A DNA stretch of 59,906 bases from Massilibacteroides sp. (GCA_028708075.1 JAQVZS010000004.1:32509-92414), one strand, 5' to 3'; shown: positions 35,004 through 43,575, counted from the stretch's first letter. The notes: a model not told the origin generated them from the letters alone. Numbers and translations: made by a program.

Positions 35004-36233
35004 ATGGCACTGATCAATGAACACTTTCTGAAGTTACCGAATAATTACTTGTTTTCCGACATCGCAAAAAAAGTAAACAGTTTTAAGGTTACTCATCCTA
35101 AAGAAAGGATTATCCGTTTAGGGATCGGAGATGTCACACAACCATTACCGCCAGCCGTTATCACAGCGATGCATAAAGCGGTAGATGAAATGACAAGTAA
35201 AGAAACATTCCATGGATATGGACCGGAACAGGGATATTCTTTTCTGATAGATGCCATTATAAAAAATGATTATGCCAGCAGAGGTATAATGTTAGAACAA
35301 AGTGAAGTATTTGTAAGCGATGGTGCCAAGAGTGACACCGGAAATATAGGAGACATATTGAGACATGATAACAGTATTGGCGTTACCGATCCTGTTTATC
35401 CGGTTTACATCGATTCAAACGTTATGAGCGGACGAGCTGGTGTATTGGAAAGTGGAAAATGGAGCAACGTGGTTTATATCCCTTGTGTGGCTGAAAACGG
35501 ATTTATTCCGGATCTTCCCAGCAGAAGAGTAGATATTCTGTATCTCTGTTACCCAAACAATCCGACCGGTACGACATTAAGCAAGGAAGAACTGAAAAAA
35601 TGGGTTAATTACGCGTTGGCAAACGATGTGTTGATCATGTATGACGCGGCTTATGAGGCGTACATACAAAATCCGGAGACGCCCCATTCTATTTACGAAA
35701 TAAAAGGGGCGAAAAAAGTAGCGATCGAATTTCGCAGTTTTTCGAAGACTGCAGGTTTTACGGGTGTTCGTTGCGGATATACGGTAGTACCTAAAGAGCT
35801 TAACGGATTTACACTTGAAGGGAAAAGAGTTCCGCTAAACAAATTATGGAACCGTCGCCAATGCACAAAATTCAACGGCGCTAGTTACATTACCCAACGA
35901 GGTGCTGAAGCCATTTATTCTCCAGAAGGTAAAGAGCAGGTGAAAGAAACGATAAACTATTACATGAGCAATGCTCAGATCATGAAAGAGGGAATACAAA
36001 AATGTGGATTAGAAGTTTACGGTGGTGATGATGCTCCATATTTATGGATAAAAGCTCCCAAAGGTCTGACATCCTGGAAGTTTTTTGAAAAGTTACTATA
36101 CGAAGTATATATAGTAGGAACCCCTGGAGTGGGGTTTGGTCCCAGTGGTGAAGGTTATTTACGACTGACAGCGTTTGGTGACAGAGATGATACTTTGGAG
36201 GCCATGGCCAGGTTGAAGAAGTGGATGTTATAG
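35004..36233 (+). CDS. dapL: LL-diaminopimelate aminotransferase
   Basis: The 409-residue PLP enzyme makes LL-diaminopimelate from tetrahydrodipicolinate and glutamate in one step, bypassing the succinylase and acetylase routes. The PLP lysine is Lys248 in FRSFSKTAGFTG, and the substrate and cofactor motifs CYPNNPTGT and MYDAAYEAY are present. Length and text (LPNNYLFSDIAKKVNSF at the start) match the DapL family. Its genetic pairing with dapF shows that the organism uses this short route to meso-DAP. A structured hairpin (36234-36278) begins directly after the stop. Confidence 0.96.
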   Translation: MALINEHFLKLPNNYLFSDIAKKVNSFKVTHPKERIIRLGIGDVTQPLPPAVITAMHKAVDEMTSKETFHGYGPEQGYSFLIDAIIKNDYASRGIMLEQSEVFVSDGAKSDTGNIGDILRHDNSIGVTDPVYPVYIDSNVMSGRAGVLESGKWSNVVYIPCVAENGFIPDLPSRRVDILYLCYPNNPTGTTLSKEELKKWVNYALANDVLIMYDAAYEAYIQNPETPHSIYEIKGAKKVAIEFRSFSKTAGFTGVRCGYTVVPKELNGFTLEGKRVPLNKLWNRRQCTKFNGASYITQRGAEAIYSPEGKEQVKETINYYMSNAQIMKEGIQKCGLEVYGGDDAPYLWIKAPKGLTSWKFFEKLLYEVYIVGTPGVGFGPSGEGYLRLTAFGDRDDTLEAMARLKKWML

Positions 36234-36278
36234 CTTGTCTTTATTGATCCATCGGCCGGTGGAGAGATTAGAGGCAAG
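36234..36278 (+). other. Structured hairpin between dapL and the outer-membrane protein gene
   Basis: CTTGTCTTTA (36234-36243) pairs with TAGAGGCAAG (36269-36278) through ten pairs including G-U, and a GC-rich inner palindrome (ATCGGCCGGT) extends it. No T-tract follows, so it does not look like a terminator; it may stabilise or process the mRNA before the nitrogen genes. Confidence 0.45.
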
Positions 36279-36307
36279 TAAGGTTTAACAAATTTAGAGA
36301 AAACAAA

Positions 36308-37039
36308 ATGAAAACATTTACTCAATTACGAACAACCTTTTTTGCAGTAATGCTTTTTGCATTTTCTGCCCCTCTTTTCTCTCAAGAAGAAAGTGAATTC
36401 CAAATTGCACCGGCCGCGGATATCGTCAGCAGTTATGTATGGCGTGGGATCTATCAAACTGGTCCGTCTTTCCAACCAAGTATTAATGCTTCCTGGAAAG
36501 GGCTTTCGCTTACGGCATGGGGATCGACTGATTTTTCAACGGTAGATAATGCCGGTATTGCAAAAGAATTCGATTTCACTTTGAGTTATTCGACCGGAGG
36601 GTTTAGTCTTGCAGTTACTGATTATTGGTGGGCTGGTGAAGGCAGCCGTTACGGAGATTATTCCGGTAATCACTTTTTTGAAGGAACTATCGGCTATCAT
36701 TTTGGCGAAAGTTTTCCGTTAGGAATTACTTGGAATACCATGTTGGGAATGGATGGTGATAAAGACGCGGATGGAGATCAGCAGTATTCCACATATGTAG
36801 AGGCTGGATACGATTTCAATGTTTCAGGCGTGGATCTTACAGCCAGTGTCGGTGTATCTCCCTGGGCCGGAATTTATCACAAAGAAGGAAAAGACGGATT
36901 TGCTTTATCGACTATTTCACTGAAAGCTTCAAAGTCGATCAAAATTACAGATTCGTTCAGCCTGCCAATCTTCGCTCAAACGATTATTGCTCCAAATCAT
37001 GATAATGTATTTCTGGTATTTGGGGTAACAATAGAATAA
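36308..37039 (+). CDS. Putative outer-membrane porin (TorF/Gcw_chp-like) linked to ammonium assimilation
   Basis: The 243-residue protein has a signal peptide ending near LFSQ (residue 26) and then a beta-barrel pattern: alternating residues, many Tyr/Trp/Gly, and a last strand FLVFGVTIE. The segment SSYVWRGIYQTGPSFQPSI resembles the S-x-Y-x-x-R-G-x-x-Q start of the TorF/Gcw_chp family of putative porins. An acidic loop (DGDKDADGDQQ, about residue 151) could bind calcium. Its place directly before PII and the ammonium channel suggests a role in uptake of ammonium or another nitrogen source across the outer membrane, by context only. A hairpin and T-tract separate it from the PII gene. Confidence 0.7.
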   Translation: MKTFTQLRTTFFAVMLFAFSAPLFSQEESEFQIAPAADIVSSYVWRGIYQTGPSFQPSINASWKGLSLTAWGSTDFSTVDNAGIAKEFDFTLSYSTGGFSLAVTDYWWAGEGSRYGDYSGNHFFEGTIGYHFGESFPLGITWNTMLGMDGDKDADGDQQYSTYVEAGYDFNVSGVDLTASVGVSPWAGIYHKEGKDGFALSTISLKASKSIKITDSFSLPIFAQTIIAPNHDNVFLVFGVTIE

Positions 37040-37090
37040 AAAATAAAATGGCAAAGAGATTGAATTAGGTTATAAAAAATAAAAGGAAAG

Positions 37091-37182
37091 TATAGAAGGG
37101 TCGGCGTGTTTATTGATTTTATAGAATGTTATACCGCAACCATCCCTTACTACGTGCCGATCCTCTATACCTCCTTTTTTTT
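37091..37182 (+). terminator. Long hairpin with U-tract before the PII gene (terminator or attenuator)
   Basis: TATAGAAGGGTCGGCGTG (37091-37108) pairs with CGTGCCGATCCTCTATA (ending 37169) over about 17 pairs with one bulged base and three G-U pairs, around a loop of some 43 bases, followed by CTCC and eight T. Only 34 bases remain before the PII ATG, too few for a normal promoter plus leader. The element may therefore attenuate read-through into the PII-amt genes. Confidence 0.6.
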
Positions 37183-37216
37183 AATTGAATTTTGAAACAG
37201 TAAATAAAGCGAAATT

Positions 37217-37573
37217 ATGAAAAAGATTGAAGCAATTATCCGCAAAACCAAATTCGAAGACGTAAAAGACGCTCTTTTGGAAGCCGATATAGAATGGTTT
37301 TCTTATTACGATGTAAGAGGTGTTGGTAAAACACGTCAGGGACGAATTTATCGTGGTGTAGTATACGATACGAGTAGTATCGAACGCATTCTGATTTCGA
37401 TTGTGGTACGTGATAAAAATGTTGAAAAAACAATAGAAGCAATTATAGGCGCTGCACAGACAGGAGAAATTGGTGACGGACGAATATTCGTTATTCCGGT
37501 TGAAGACTCTGTTCGTATACGTACAGGCGAACGTGGTGATATCGCATTATACATTGCAGAACAAGAAAAATAA
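37217..37573 (+). CDS. glnB: PII nitrogen regulatory protein
   Basis: The 118-residue protein has the PII fold: MKKIEAIIRKTKFEDVKDAL at the start, then AAQTGEIGDGRIFV and RIRTGERGD for ATP and effector binding. The T-loop (about 37-55) ends YRGVVYDTSSIERI; Tyr50 aligns with the uridylylated Tyr51 of E. coli GlnB, but the loop is a residue shorter and lacks the DFLPKVKIE segment. It sits 22 bases before the ammonium channel gene, the usual partner that PII proteins block when nitrogen is plentiful. GlnK would be an equally fitting name. Confidence 0.94.
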   Translation: MKKIEAIIRKTKFEDVKDALLEADIEWFSYYDVRGVGKTRQGRIYRGVVYDTSSIERILISIVVRDKNVEKTIEAIIGAAQTGEIGDGRIFVIPVEDSVRIRTGERGDIALYIAEQEK

Positions 37574-37595
37574 CCCTTATAAAACAGAGTAAATT

Positions 37596-38861
37596 ATGGA
37601 TACAACATATACAATTACAGATATTGTTCTTTCATTAGATACCGTATGGATGCTGTTGGCAGCCATGTTGGTATTCTTTATGCAACCTGGATTTGCACTG
37701 GTTGAAGCTGGTTTTACGCGGACAAAAAATACAGCAAACATTTTGATGAAAAATCTGCTCGATTTTTCTTTGGGGTCACTTCTTTTTTGGGCCATTGGTT
37801 TTGGGTTAATGTTCGGTGCAGGCAATTTTATCGGAACACCGCATTTCTTCGATCTTAGTTTCTTTGAATCGGATCTGCCGGTAGAAGGCTTTCTGATTTT
37901 TCAAACAGTGTTCTGCGCGACAGCTGCTACAATCGTTTCCGGGGCAATGGCAGAAAGAACAAAATTTTCCATGTACGTCGCTTACACTATTTTAGTAAGT
38001 ACGATTGTTTATCCTATCTCCGGTCACTGGACCTGGGGTGGCGGATGGCTGATGAACGGTGAAGAAGGCAGCTTTATGATGAATACTTTCGGAACTACGT
38101 TTCATGATTTCGCCGGGTCGACTATTGTACATGCTGTCGGTGGATGGTTAGCTTTAATTGGAGCTGCAGTTATCGGCCCTCGTATCGGTAAATATGGAAA
38201 AGATAAAAAATCACGTGCTATTCCGGGACACAGCTTGACATTAGCTACATTAGGGGTGTTCATTCTTTGGTTCGGATGGTTCGGATTTAACCCTGGCTCA
38301 CAGTTGGCCGCTTCGGGCGAAGAAAACCGTATCGCTATTTCTCATGTATTTCTAACAACAAACTTATCTGCATGTGCAGGAGGTGTTTCTTCGCTTTTAG
38401 TTGCATGGATTAAATACAAAAAACCATTCCTCTCTTTAGCTTTAAATGGCGTTTTGGCGGGACTTGTAGCAATTACGGCCGGATGTGACTTGGTTTCTCC
38501 TGTAGGAGCTGTAATTATCGGATTAATTGCAGGTGCGGTAATGATTTATGCCGTTGAATTTATAGATAAAGTATTAAAGATCGATGATCCCGTAGGTGCT
38601 TCTTCTGTACACGGTGTATGTGGTGTGTTGGGAACTATCTTAACCGGTCTTTTTGCAACAGATAATGGTCTTTTCTATGGCGGAGGCGTATCCATGTTGT
38701 TAGCACAAACATTCGGTACACTGGTGATTAGTGCTTGGGCCTTATTCATGGGATATGTAATCTTCAAAGGACTAGACTTAGTGCACGGACTTCGTGTCCC
38801 AGCTCGCATTGAAGAAGAAGGTTTGGATATTTACGAACATGGTGAAACAGCATATAATTAA
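37596..38861 (+). CDS. amtB: Ammonium channel/transporter
   Basis: The 421-residue protein is an Amt/MEP/Rh channel for ammonium with about 11 membrane spans. The twin-histidine pore residues appear in FAGSTIVHAVGGW and GASSVHGVCGVLG, and the signature FFMQPGFALVEAGFTRTKN is near the N-terminus. There is no signal peptide extension, as in many Bacteroidota members. The cytoplasmic tail is short (about 25 residues). It is coupled to the upstream PII gene and followed by asnA after a hairpin. Confidence 0.96.
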   Translation: MDTTYTITDIVLSLDTVWMLLAAMLVFFMQPGFALVEAGFTRTKNTANILMKNLLDFSLGSLLFWAIGFGLMFGAGNFIGTPHFFDLSFFESDLPVEGFLIFQTVFCATAATIVSGAMAERTKFSMYVAYTILVSTIVYPISGHWTWGGGWLMNGEEGSFMMNTFGTTFHDFAGSTIVHAVGGWLALIGAAVIGPRIGKYGKDKKSRAIPGHSLTLATLGVFILWFGWFGFNPGSQLAASGEENRIAISHVFLTTNLSACAGGVSSLLVAWIKYKKPFLSLALNGVLAGLVAITAGCDLVSPVGAVIIGLIAGAVMIYAVEFIDKVLKIDDPVGASSVHGVCGVLGTILTGLFATDNGLFYGGGVSMLLAQTFGTLVISAWALFMGYVIFKGLDLVHGLRVPARIEEEGLDIYEHGETAYN

Positions 38862-38872
38862 GTAATCTATTC

Positions 38873-38907
38873 TCACAGTAAGCGGCTTAAAAAACCGCTT
38901 ACTGTGA
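38873..38907 (+). other. Perfect 13-bp intercistronic hairpin between amtB and asnA
   Basis: TCACAGTAAGCGG (38873-38885) and CCGCTTACTGTGA (38895-38907) form a perfect stem with a 9-base loop. There is no T-run after it, so it probably acts as an mRNA processing or 3'-end stabilising element, or as a factor-dependent pause, rather than as an intrinsic terminator. Confidence 0.6.
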
Positions 38908-38937
38908 TTAATTACAAACATAAAAACAACAACAATT

Positions 38938-39972
38938 ATGGCATTTATTATTCCAAAAGACTACAAACAAACACTCATGCCTGAAACAACTGAACAGGCT
39001 ATTCAATTTCTAAAAGCAAGTTTCCAAGAAAAACTAGCCAAAACATTAAACCTTCGTCGCGCAACAGCACCATTGTTCGTACTAAAAGGAACCGGAATAA
39101 ATGACGACTTAAACGGAATAGAACGCCCGGTTACTTTCCCGATCAAATGTATGGGCGACCAATCGGCTGAAGTAGTACATTCCTTAGCAAAATGGAAACG
39201 GATGAAATTAGCTGCTTATCGGATTCCTCCCGGCTACGGCTTATATACCGATATGAACGCGATCAGAAGCGATGAAGACCTGGATAATCTCCATTCTTTA
39301 TATGTGGATCAATGGGATTGGGAACGAACTATAAAACAAGAGAATCAAAATATAGATTATCTGAAAAAAACGGTACGTCAAATCTATAAACTTTTAAAAG
39401 AAATTGAAGAATCGGTATACGAACATTATCCACACATTACTCCTTCTTTACCTGATGATATTACATTCATTCATTCTGAAGAATTATTGTTGACTTATCC
39501 GGATCTAACACCGAAAGAAAGAGAAAACAAAGCCGCTGAAAAATTTGGCGCTATTTTTATTATTGGTATCGGAGGTGAACTCAGCAATGGTGAGATCCAT
39601 GATGGACGTGCTCCGGACTATGACGATTGGAGTACGGTGAATTCGGACGGTTTTAAAGGCTTGAATGGCGATATTATCTTATGGAACGAAGTCCTGCAAT
39701 GCGCTTTTGAAATATCGTCTATGGGTATACGGGTAGACGCAGAAGCATTGAAGCGTCAATTGGAAATAAGAGATTGTACCGAACGTGCGAAATTGGAATT
39801 CCACAAAGCGTTGCTCGAAGGTAAATTACCCCCTTCTATTGGAGGAGGTATCGGACAGAGCCGTCTCTGCATGTTTTTTTTGAAAAAAGCACATATAGGT
39901 GAAGTACAAGCTTCGGTATGGCCGGAAGAACAAATTGAGAAATGCAAACAGCATAATATATTTATCTTATAA
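38938..39972 (+). CDS. asnA: Aspartate-ammonia ligase (asparagine synthetase A)
   Basis: The 344-residue enzyme makes asparagine from aspartate and free ammonia with ATP, and shares the class II aminoacyl-tRNA synthetase catalytic fold. Family text includes ATAPLFVLKGTGINDDLNG, PVTFPIKCMGD, the segment YVDQWDWERTI and the closing GGGIGQSRLCMFFLKKAHIG. It is full length. Being ammonia-dependent, it belongs functionally with the ammonium channel upstream and glutamine synthetase downstream, which starts 18 bases after its stop. Confidence 0.96.
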   Translation: MAFIIPKDYKQTLMPETTEQAIQFLKASFQEKLAKTLNLRRATAPLFVLKGTGINDDLNGIERPVTFPIKCMGDQSAEVVHSLAKWKRMKLAAYRIPPGYGLYTDMNAIRSDEDLDNLHSLYVDQWDWERTIKQENQNIDYLKKTVRQIYKLLKEIEESVYEHYPHITPSLPDDITFIHSEELLLTYPDLTPKERENKAAEKFGAIFIIGIGGELSNGEIHDGRAPDYDDWSTVNSDGFKGLNGDIILWNEVLQCAFEISSMGIRVDAEALKRQLEIRDCTERAKLEFHKALLEGKLPPSIGGGIGQSRLCMFFLKKAHIGEVQASVWPEEQIEKCKQHNIFIL

Positions 39973-39990
39973 CATCAACAAATAAAAGTT

Positions 39991-42177
39991 ATGTCAAAGT
40001 TAAGATTCAGAGTAGTAGAAACTGCCTTTAAGAAAAAAGCAGTAGAAGTAGCGGCTCCGGCCGAACGCCCTTCGGAATATTTTGCATCAAACGTGTTCAA
40101 TCGTGCAAAGATGTTTAAGTATCTCCCGGAGAAAACATATACCAAAATAGTCGACGTTATTGATAATGGAGCTCCATTAGACCGGGCAACAGCAGAAGCC
40201 GTTGCGGAAGGAATGAGAAAATGGGCTTCTGAATTAGGTGCGACTCATTACACGCATTGGTTCCATCCATTGACGGAAGCGACTGCTGAAAAACATGATG
40301 CATTTGTAGAACATGATGGAAAGGGTGGAATGATTGAAGAATTCTCTGGAAAACTTTTAATCCAGCAAGAACCGGATGCTTCCAGTTTCCCGAATGGAGG
40401 TATACGTAATACATTTGAAGCTCGCGGATATACAGCATGGGATCCTTCATCTCCTGCTTTTGTCGTTAGCGATACGTTGTGTATCCCAACTATTTTCATT
40501 TCTTATACTGGTGAACCTCTTGATTACAAGGCACCTCTATTAAAAGCGTTGGAGGCCGTAAACAAAGCGGCTGTTGATGTTTGTCATTACTTCAATCCGG
40601 AAGTAAAGAAAGTATACGCATATCTGGGTTGGGAACAAGAATATTTCTTAGTAGACGAAGGACTATATGCCGCTCGTCCTGACTTGCTGTTGACTGGTCG
40701 TACGTTGATGGGACACGAAAGTAGCAAAAACCAGCAATTGGAAGATCATTATTTCGGCGCAATACCTACACGTGTACAGGAATTTATGAAAGATCTCGAA
40801 ATTGAAGCGCTAAAATTAGGTGTGCCTTTGAAAACGCGTCACAATGAAGTTGCCCCCAACCAGTTCGAATTAGCTCCTATTTTCGAAGAGTGTAACTTGG
40901 CTAATGACCATAACTTGCTGACAATGGCATTGATGCGTAAGATCTCACGTAAACATGGTTTTCGTGTTCTTCTGCATGAAAAACCGTTCAAAGGTGTTAA
41001 CGGATCCGGGAAACACAATAACTGGTCTTTAGGTACGGATACTGGGGTACTGTTGATGGGCCCGGGCAAAACCCCGGAAGAAAATCTCCGCTTCATTACT
41101 TTTATTGTCAATGTATTAAAGGCTGTGCATAAGCACAACGCATTGCTAAAGGCGAGCATTTCAAGCGCAACAAACGCACATCGTTTAGGTGCGAATGAAG
41201 CACCTCCTGCGATAATTTCAAGCTTCCTTGGTTCCCAAATATCTGCCGTTTTGGATAAGCTGGAAAACACATCGCTGGAAGATCTTACTTTGACAGCTAA
41301 ACATGGTGTAAAACTAAATATAGGTCGTATCCCGGAAATTTTGGTGGACAACACAGATCGTAACCGTACTTCGCCATTTGCCTTTACAGGAAACCGTTTC
41401 GAATTTCGTGCAGTCGGTTCTCAGGCAAACTGTGCTAGCGCAATGCTTGCGTTAAATGCGGCCGTAGCAGAACAACTTATCGATTTTAAGAAAGAAGTAG
41501 ACGCAAAAATTGCTGCAGGAAAAGATAAATATACTGCAATTTTGGAGGTAGTTCGCAAAGATATCAAAGAATGTAAGGCGATCCACTTCGATGGAAATGG
41601 TTATTGCGATGAATGGAAAGCTGAAGCTGCCCGTCGAGGATTGGATTGTGAAACAAGCGTTCCGTTGATTTTCGACGCCTATCTGAAAAAAAGCTCGATT
41701 GAAATGTTTGAAAGAACAGGTGTCATGACAGAGAAAGAAATAGAAGCGCGTAACGAAGTAAAATGGGAAACGTATACGAAGAAAATCCAGATCGAAGCAC
41801 GCGTTTTAGGCGATTTGGCTATGAATCATATTGTTCCGGTTGCCACAAAATACCAAACATCTTTGATAGACAATGTATATAAAATGAAAGAACTCTTTCC
41901 GGCGGATAAAGCCAAAGAATTATCGGCTAAAAATTTGGAGCTGATCGAAGAGATCGCTCAACGTACAATTTTCATCAAAGAAAAAGTTGATGAAATGGTA
42001 AATACGCGTAAAGTCCTGAATAAAATCGAATCGGAACGCGAAAAAGCAATTGCTTATCACGATAAAATTACGCCGATGCTCGAAGAAATCCGTTATCATA
42101 TTGACAAACTGGAATTAATTGTTGATAACGAATTATGGACCTTACCAAAATACAGAGAACTATTATTTATCAGATAG
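39991..42177 (+). CDS. glnN: Type III glutamine synthetase
   Basis: The 728-residue enzyme belongs to the large GSIII class first described in Bacteroides, which makes glutamine from glutamate and ammonia. Class features are the N-terminal SEYFASNVFNRAKMFKYL, then THYTHWFHPLTEATAEKHDA, FEARGYTAWDPSSPAFV, the glutamate/metal-binding TRHNEVAPNQFELAP and the ATP-side HEKPFKGVNGSGKHNNWS. A long helical C-terminus follows (about 560-728). It ends the nitrogen block and is followed by two terminators in tandem. Expression is probably tied to nitrogen status through the upstream hairpins, by inference. Confidence 0.97.
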   Translation: MSKLRFRVVETAFKKKAVEVAAPAERPSEYFASNVFNRAKMFKYLPEKTYTKIVDVIDNGAPLDRATAEAVAEGMRKWASELGATHYTHWFHPLTEATAEKHDAFVEHDGKGGMIEEFSGKLLIQQEPDASSFPNGGIRNTFEARGYTAWDPSSPAFVVSDTLCIPTIFISYTGEPLDYKAPLLKALEAVNKAAVDVCHYFNPEVKKVYAYLGWEQEYFLVDEGLYAARPDLLLTGRTLMGHESSKNQQLEDHYFGAIPTRVQEFMKDLEIEALKLGVPLKTRHNEVAPNQFELAPIFEECNLANDHNLLTMALMRKISRKHGFRVLLHEKPFKGVNGSGKHNNWSLGTDTGVLLMGPGKTPEENLRFITFIVNVLKAVHKHNALLKASISSATNAHRLGANEAPPAIISSFLGSQISAVLDKLENTSLEDLTLTAKHGVKLNIGRIPEILVDNTDRNRTSPFAFTGNRFEFRAVGSQANCASAMLALNAAVAEQLIDFKKEVDAKIAAGKDKYTAILEVVRKDIKECKAIHFDGNGYCDEWKAEAARRGLDCETSVPLIFDAYLKKSSIEMFERTGVMTEKEIEARNEVKWETYTKKIQIEARVLGDLAMNHIVPVATKYQTSLIDNVYKMKELFPADKAKELSAKNLELIEEIAQRTIFIKEKVDEMVNTRKVLNKIESEREKAIAYHDKITPMLEEIRYHIDKLELIVDNELWTLPKYRELLFIR

Positions 42178-42223
42178 TCTTATTCAGACAATAGTTTTTT
42201 GTTGATTGTTTTGTGTTTGCGAG

Positions 42224-42259
42224 GAGAGGCTGCTGTGATAGCACCTCTCTTACTTTTTT
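42224..42259 (+). terminator. First intrinsic terminator after glnN
   Basis: GAGAGG-C-TGCT pairs with AGCA-C-CTCTC (42224-42234 with 42240-42249), a ten-pair stem with a small internal mismatch and a 5-base loop, followed by TTACTTTTTT. Confidence 0.75.
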
Positions 42260-42273
42260 GTTTTACTTGCTTC

Positions 42274-42303
42274 CGGATGTACCTTAACGGCACATCCGTT
42301 TTT
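42274..42303 (+). terminator. Second intrinsic terminator after glnN
   Basis: CGGATGT (42274-42280) pairs with ACATCCG (42292-42298), with an inner CC/GG pairing, followed by five T. It lies 24 bases after the first terminator, so glnN transcripts meet two stops in tandem. Confidence 0.65.
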
Positions 42304-43022
42304 CTTTCTTCCGAGGTTATAGAAACTCTTTTCTGCCTGAATTTTCACCTTTTATGAATGTTTAATAACGGATTGGTGTTAACCTTTTTTCCTGAGAGAT
42401 GGTATTATACATTTAAATATTAAAACCTCCATGTTAACAAATGTAATGAAAAATAAATAAGCAACCCCCATCTATGAAATATCCATTTGTGAACAGTTAG
42501 AGACTTTACGCTAACGGACAAACCGCAACTTATGTAAACAATATAAAAAGAAGAAGTTCTATTATGTATACATTTATAAAATAATAAATCGACAACCAAC
42601 CAAGGATGTTCATGTTTACAAATATCAATGTTGACAGATGTATTTGATTTGTTAATTTTAATAATCTAATTTAACAAACAAGAAAAATATTGTAATTGTA
42701 TATAAAAATCTAATAACCAGTATATTTATAACTATAAAAAAAAGCATTACTTCATATAGAAAGGGGGAAATTTATTCTTAATTATAAAATACAGTTGATT
42801 GTCTTTGTTATATTTCATTTATATCATTCTATAATAGTTTATTAGCAAATTTGTTTAATGAATTTCTTTGTCTTAAAAAAGGACTTTCAAATGATGTTTA
42901 CAATTATATCAAATAACAGTTCGTCTCATTTGTAAACAAATGGGCCCGACCGTTTACTAAAGTAACAATACACAGTTGTAAAATAAATTATACAAATCTA
43001 TCATTTAGACAAAACCTTTGTT
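42304..43022. other. Long AT-rich non-coding region with repeated TGTTTACA motifs
   Basis: About 720 bases with no credible gene on either strand and very high AT content. The octamer TGTTTACA or its complement occurs four times (42533-42540, 42613-42620, 42895-42902, 42931-42938), and the related palindrome TGTTAACA occurs at 42432-42439. I see no DnaA boxes and no CRISPR-like regularity. It could be a multi-site control region for the XRE gene or hide an sRNA. Confidence 0.5.
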
Positions 43023-43030
43023 TATATTTG
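43023..43030 (+). promoter_or_regulatory. -7 box for the XRE regulator gene
   Basis: TATATTTG matches TAnnTTTG 44 bases before the ATG at 43075. The -33 region is weak (TTTA at 43004-43007), which would fit a regulated promoter. Confidence 0.45.
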
Positions 43031-43074
43031 TAATCTAAAGAAATTAGGCATTACATTTCTAAAATTTGCACATC

Positions 43075-43536
43075 ATGAAGGCGCGAATACTACAAATTAT
43101 GGAAAACGAAGGAATGTCTCCTTCAAAATTTGCAGAAACCATCGGCATTCAACGTTCAGCTATGTCACACATACTATCCGAAAGGAACAATCCGAGTCTG
43201 GATGTCTTAGTGAAGATATTAGAGACATTTCCGTATGTTGATTCCGACTGGTTACTTTTCGGTAAAGGAGAAATGAGACGTATCTCTACCTCGGTATCGA
43301 AACAACAAGAGCCTAATTTATTTTCAGACACACCATTTATTCGAACCATTCCACAGCCTGCTGCCGAATATCGCAAGGAAAATGGGGTTAAAGAAGATGT
43401 AAACACGATAAAATCGGCAGAAAAAGAGGTAGTTATACGTACAGAATTAGTGTCTAAAAAAATCAACAAATTAGTGATTTTCTACGCTGATGATACGTAT
43501 GAAACTTTTGTTCCCGAAAAAAACAAGAAAGAATAA
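43075..43536 (+). CDS. XRE-family helix-turn-helix regulator
   Basis: The 153-residue protein has an N-terminal XRE domain (residues 4-60; MSPSKFAETIGIQRSAMSHI is the helix-turn-helix). The rest is polar and probably flexible up to about 120, with a short conserved-looking tail (KKINKLVIFYADDTYETF). The track of the frame allows a TTG at 43066, but the ATG at 43075 is preferred. It lies just before pyrK and pyrD, but the pyrK promoter is inside the gap, so it may be transcribed on its own. The 720-base motif-rich region upstream suggests extensive control, perhaps by itself. Confidence 0.85.
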   Translation: MKARILQIMENEGMSPSKFAETIGIQRSAMSHILSERNNPSLDVLVKILETFPYVDSDWLLFGKGEMRRISTSVSKQQEPNLFSDTPFIRTIPQPAAEYRKENGVKEDVNTIKSAEKEVVIRTELVSKKINKLVIFYADDTYETFVPEKNKKE

Positions 43537-43567
43537 TACCAGATTTTTTCCGTACGCCATATTCATG

Positions 43568-43575
43568 TATCTTTG
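43568..43575 (+). promoter_or_regulatory. -7 box for pyrK-pyrD
   Basis: TATCTTTG matches TAnnTTTG exactly, 24 bases before the pyrK ATG at 43600. At the -33 distance there is only a T-run with no TTTG. It overlaps the alternative TTG start at 43573 and so argues for the ATG. Confidence 0.5.

Noticed and set aside
40839..41354. 171-residue minus-strand frame inside glnN
   Set aside because: It is a shadow of the strongly conserved glutamine synthetase coding strand.
42304..43022. Replication origin or CRISPR array in the AT-rich region
   Set aside because: I found no DnaA-box cluster, no regular repeat-spacer pattern and no origin-linked genes nearby.
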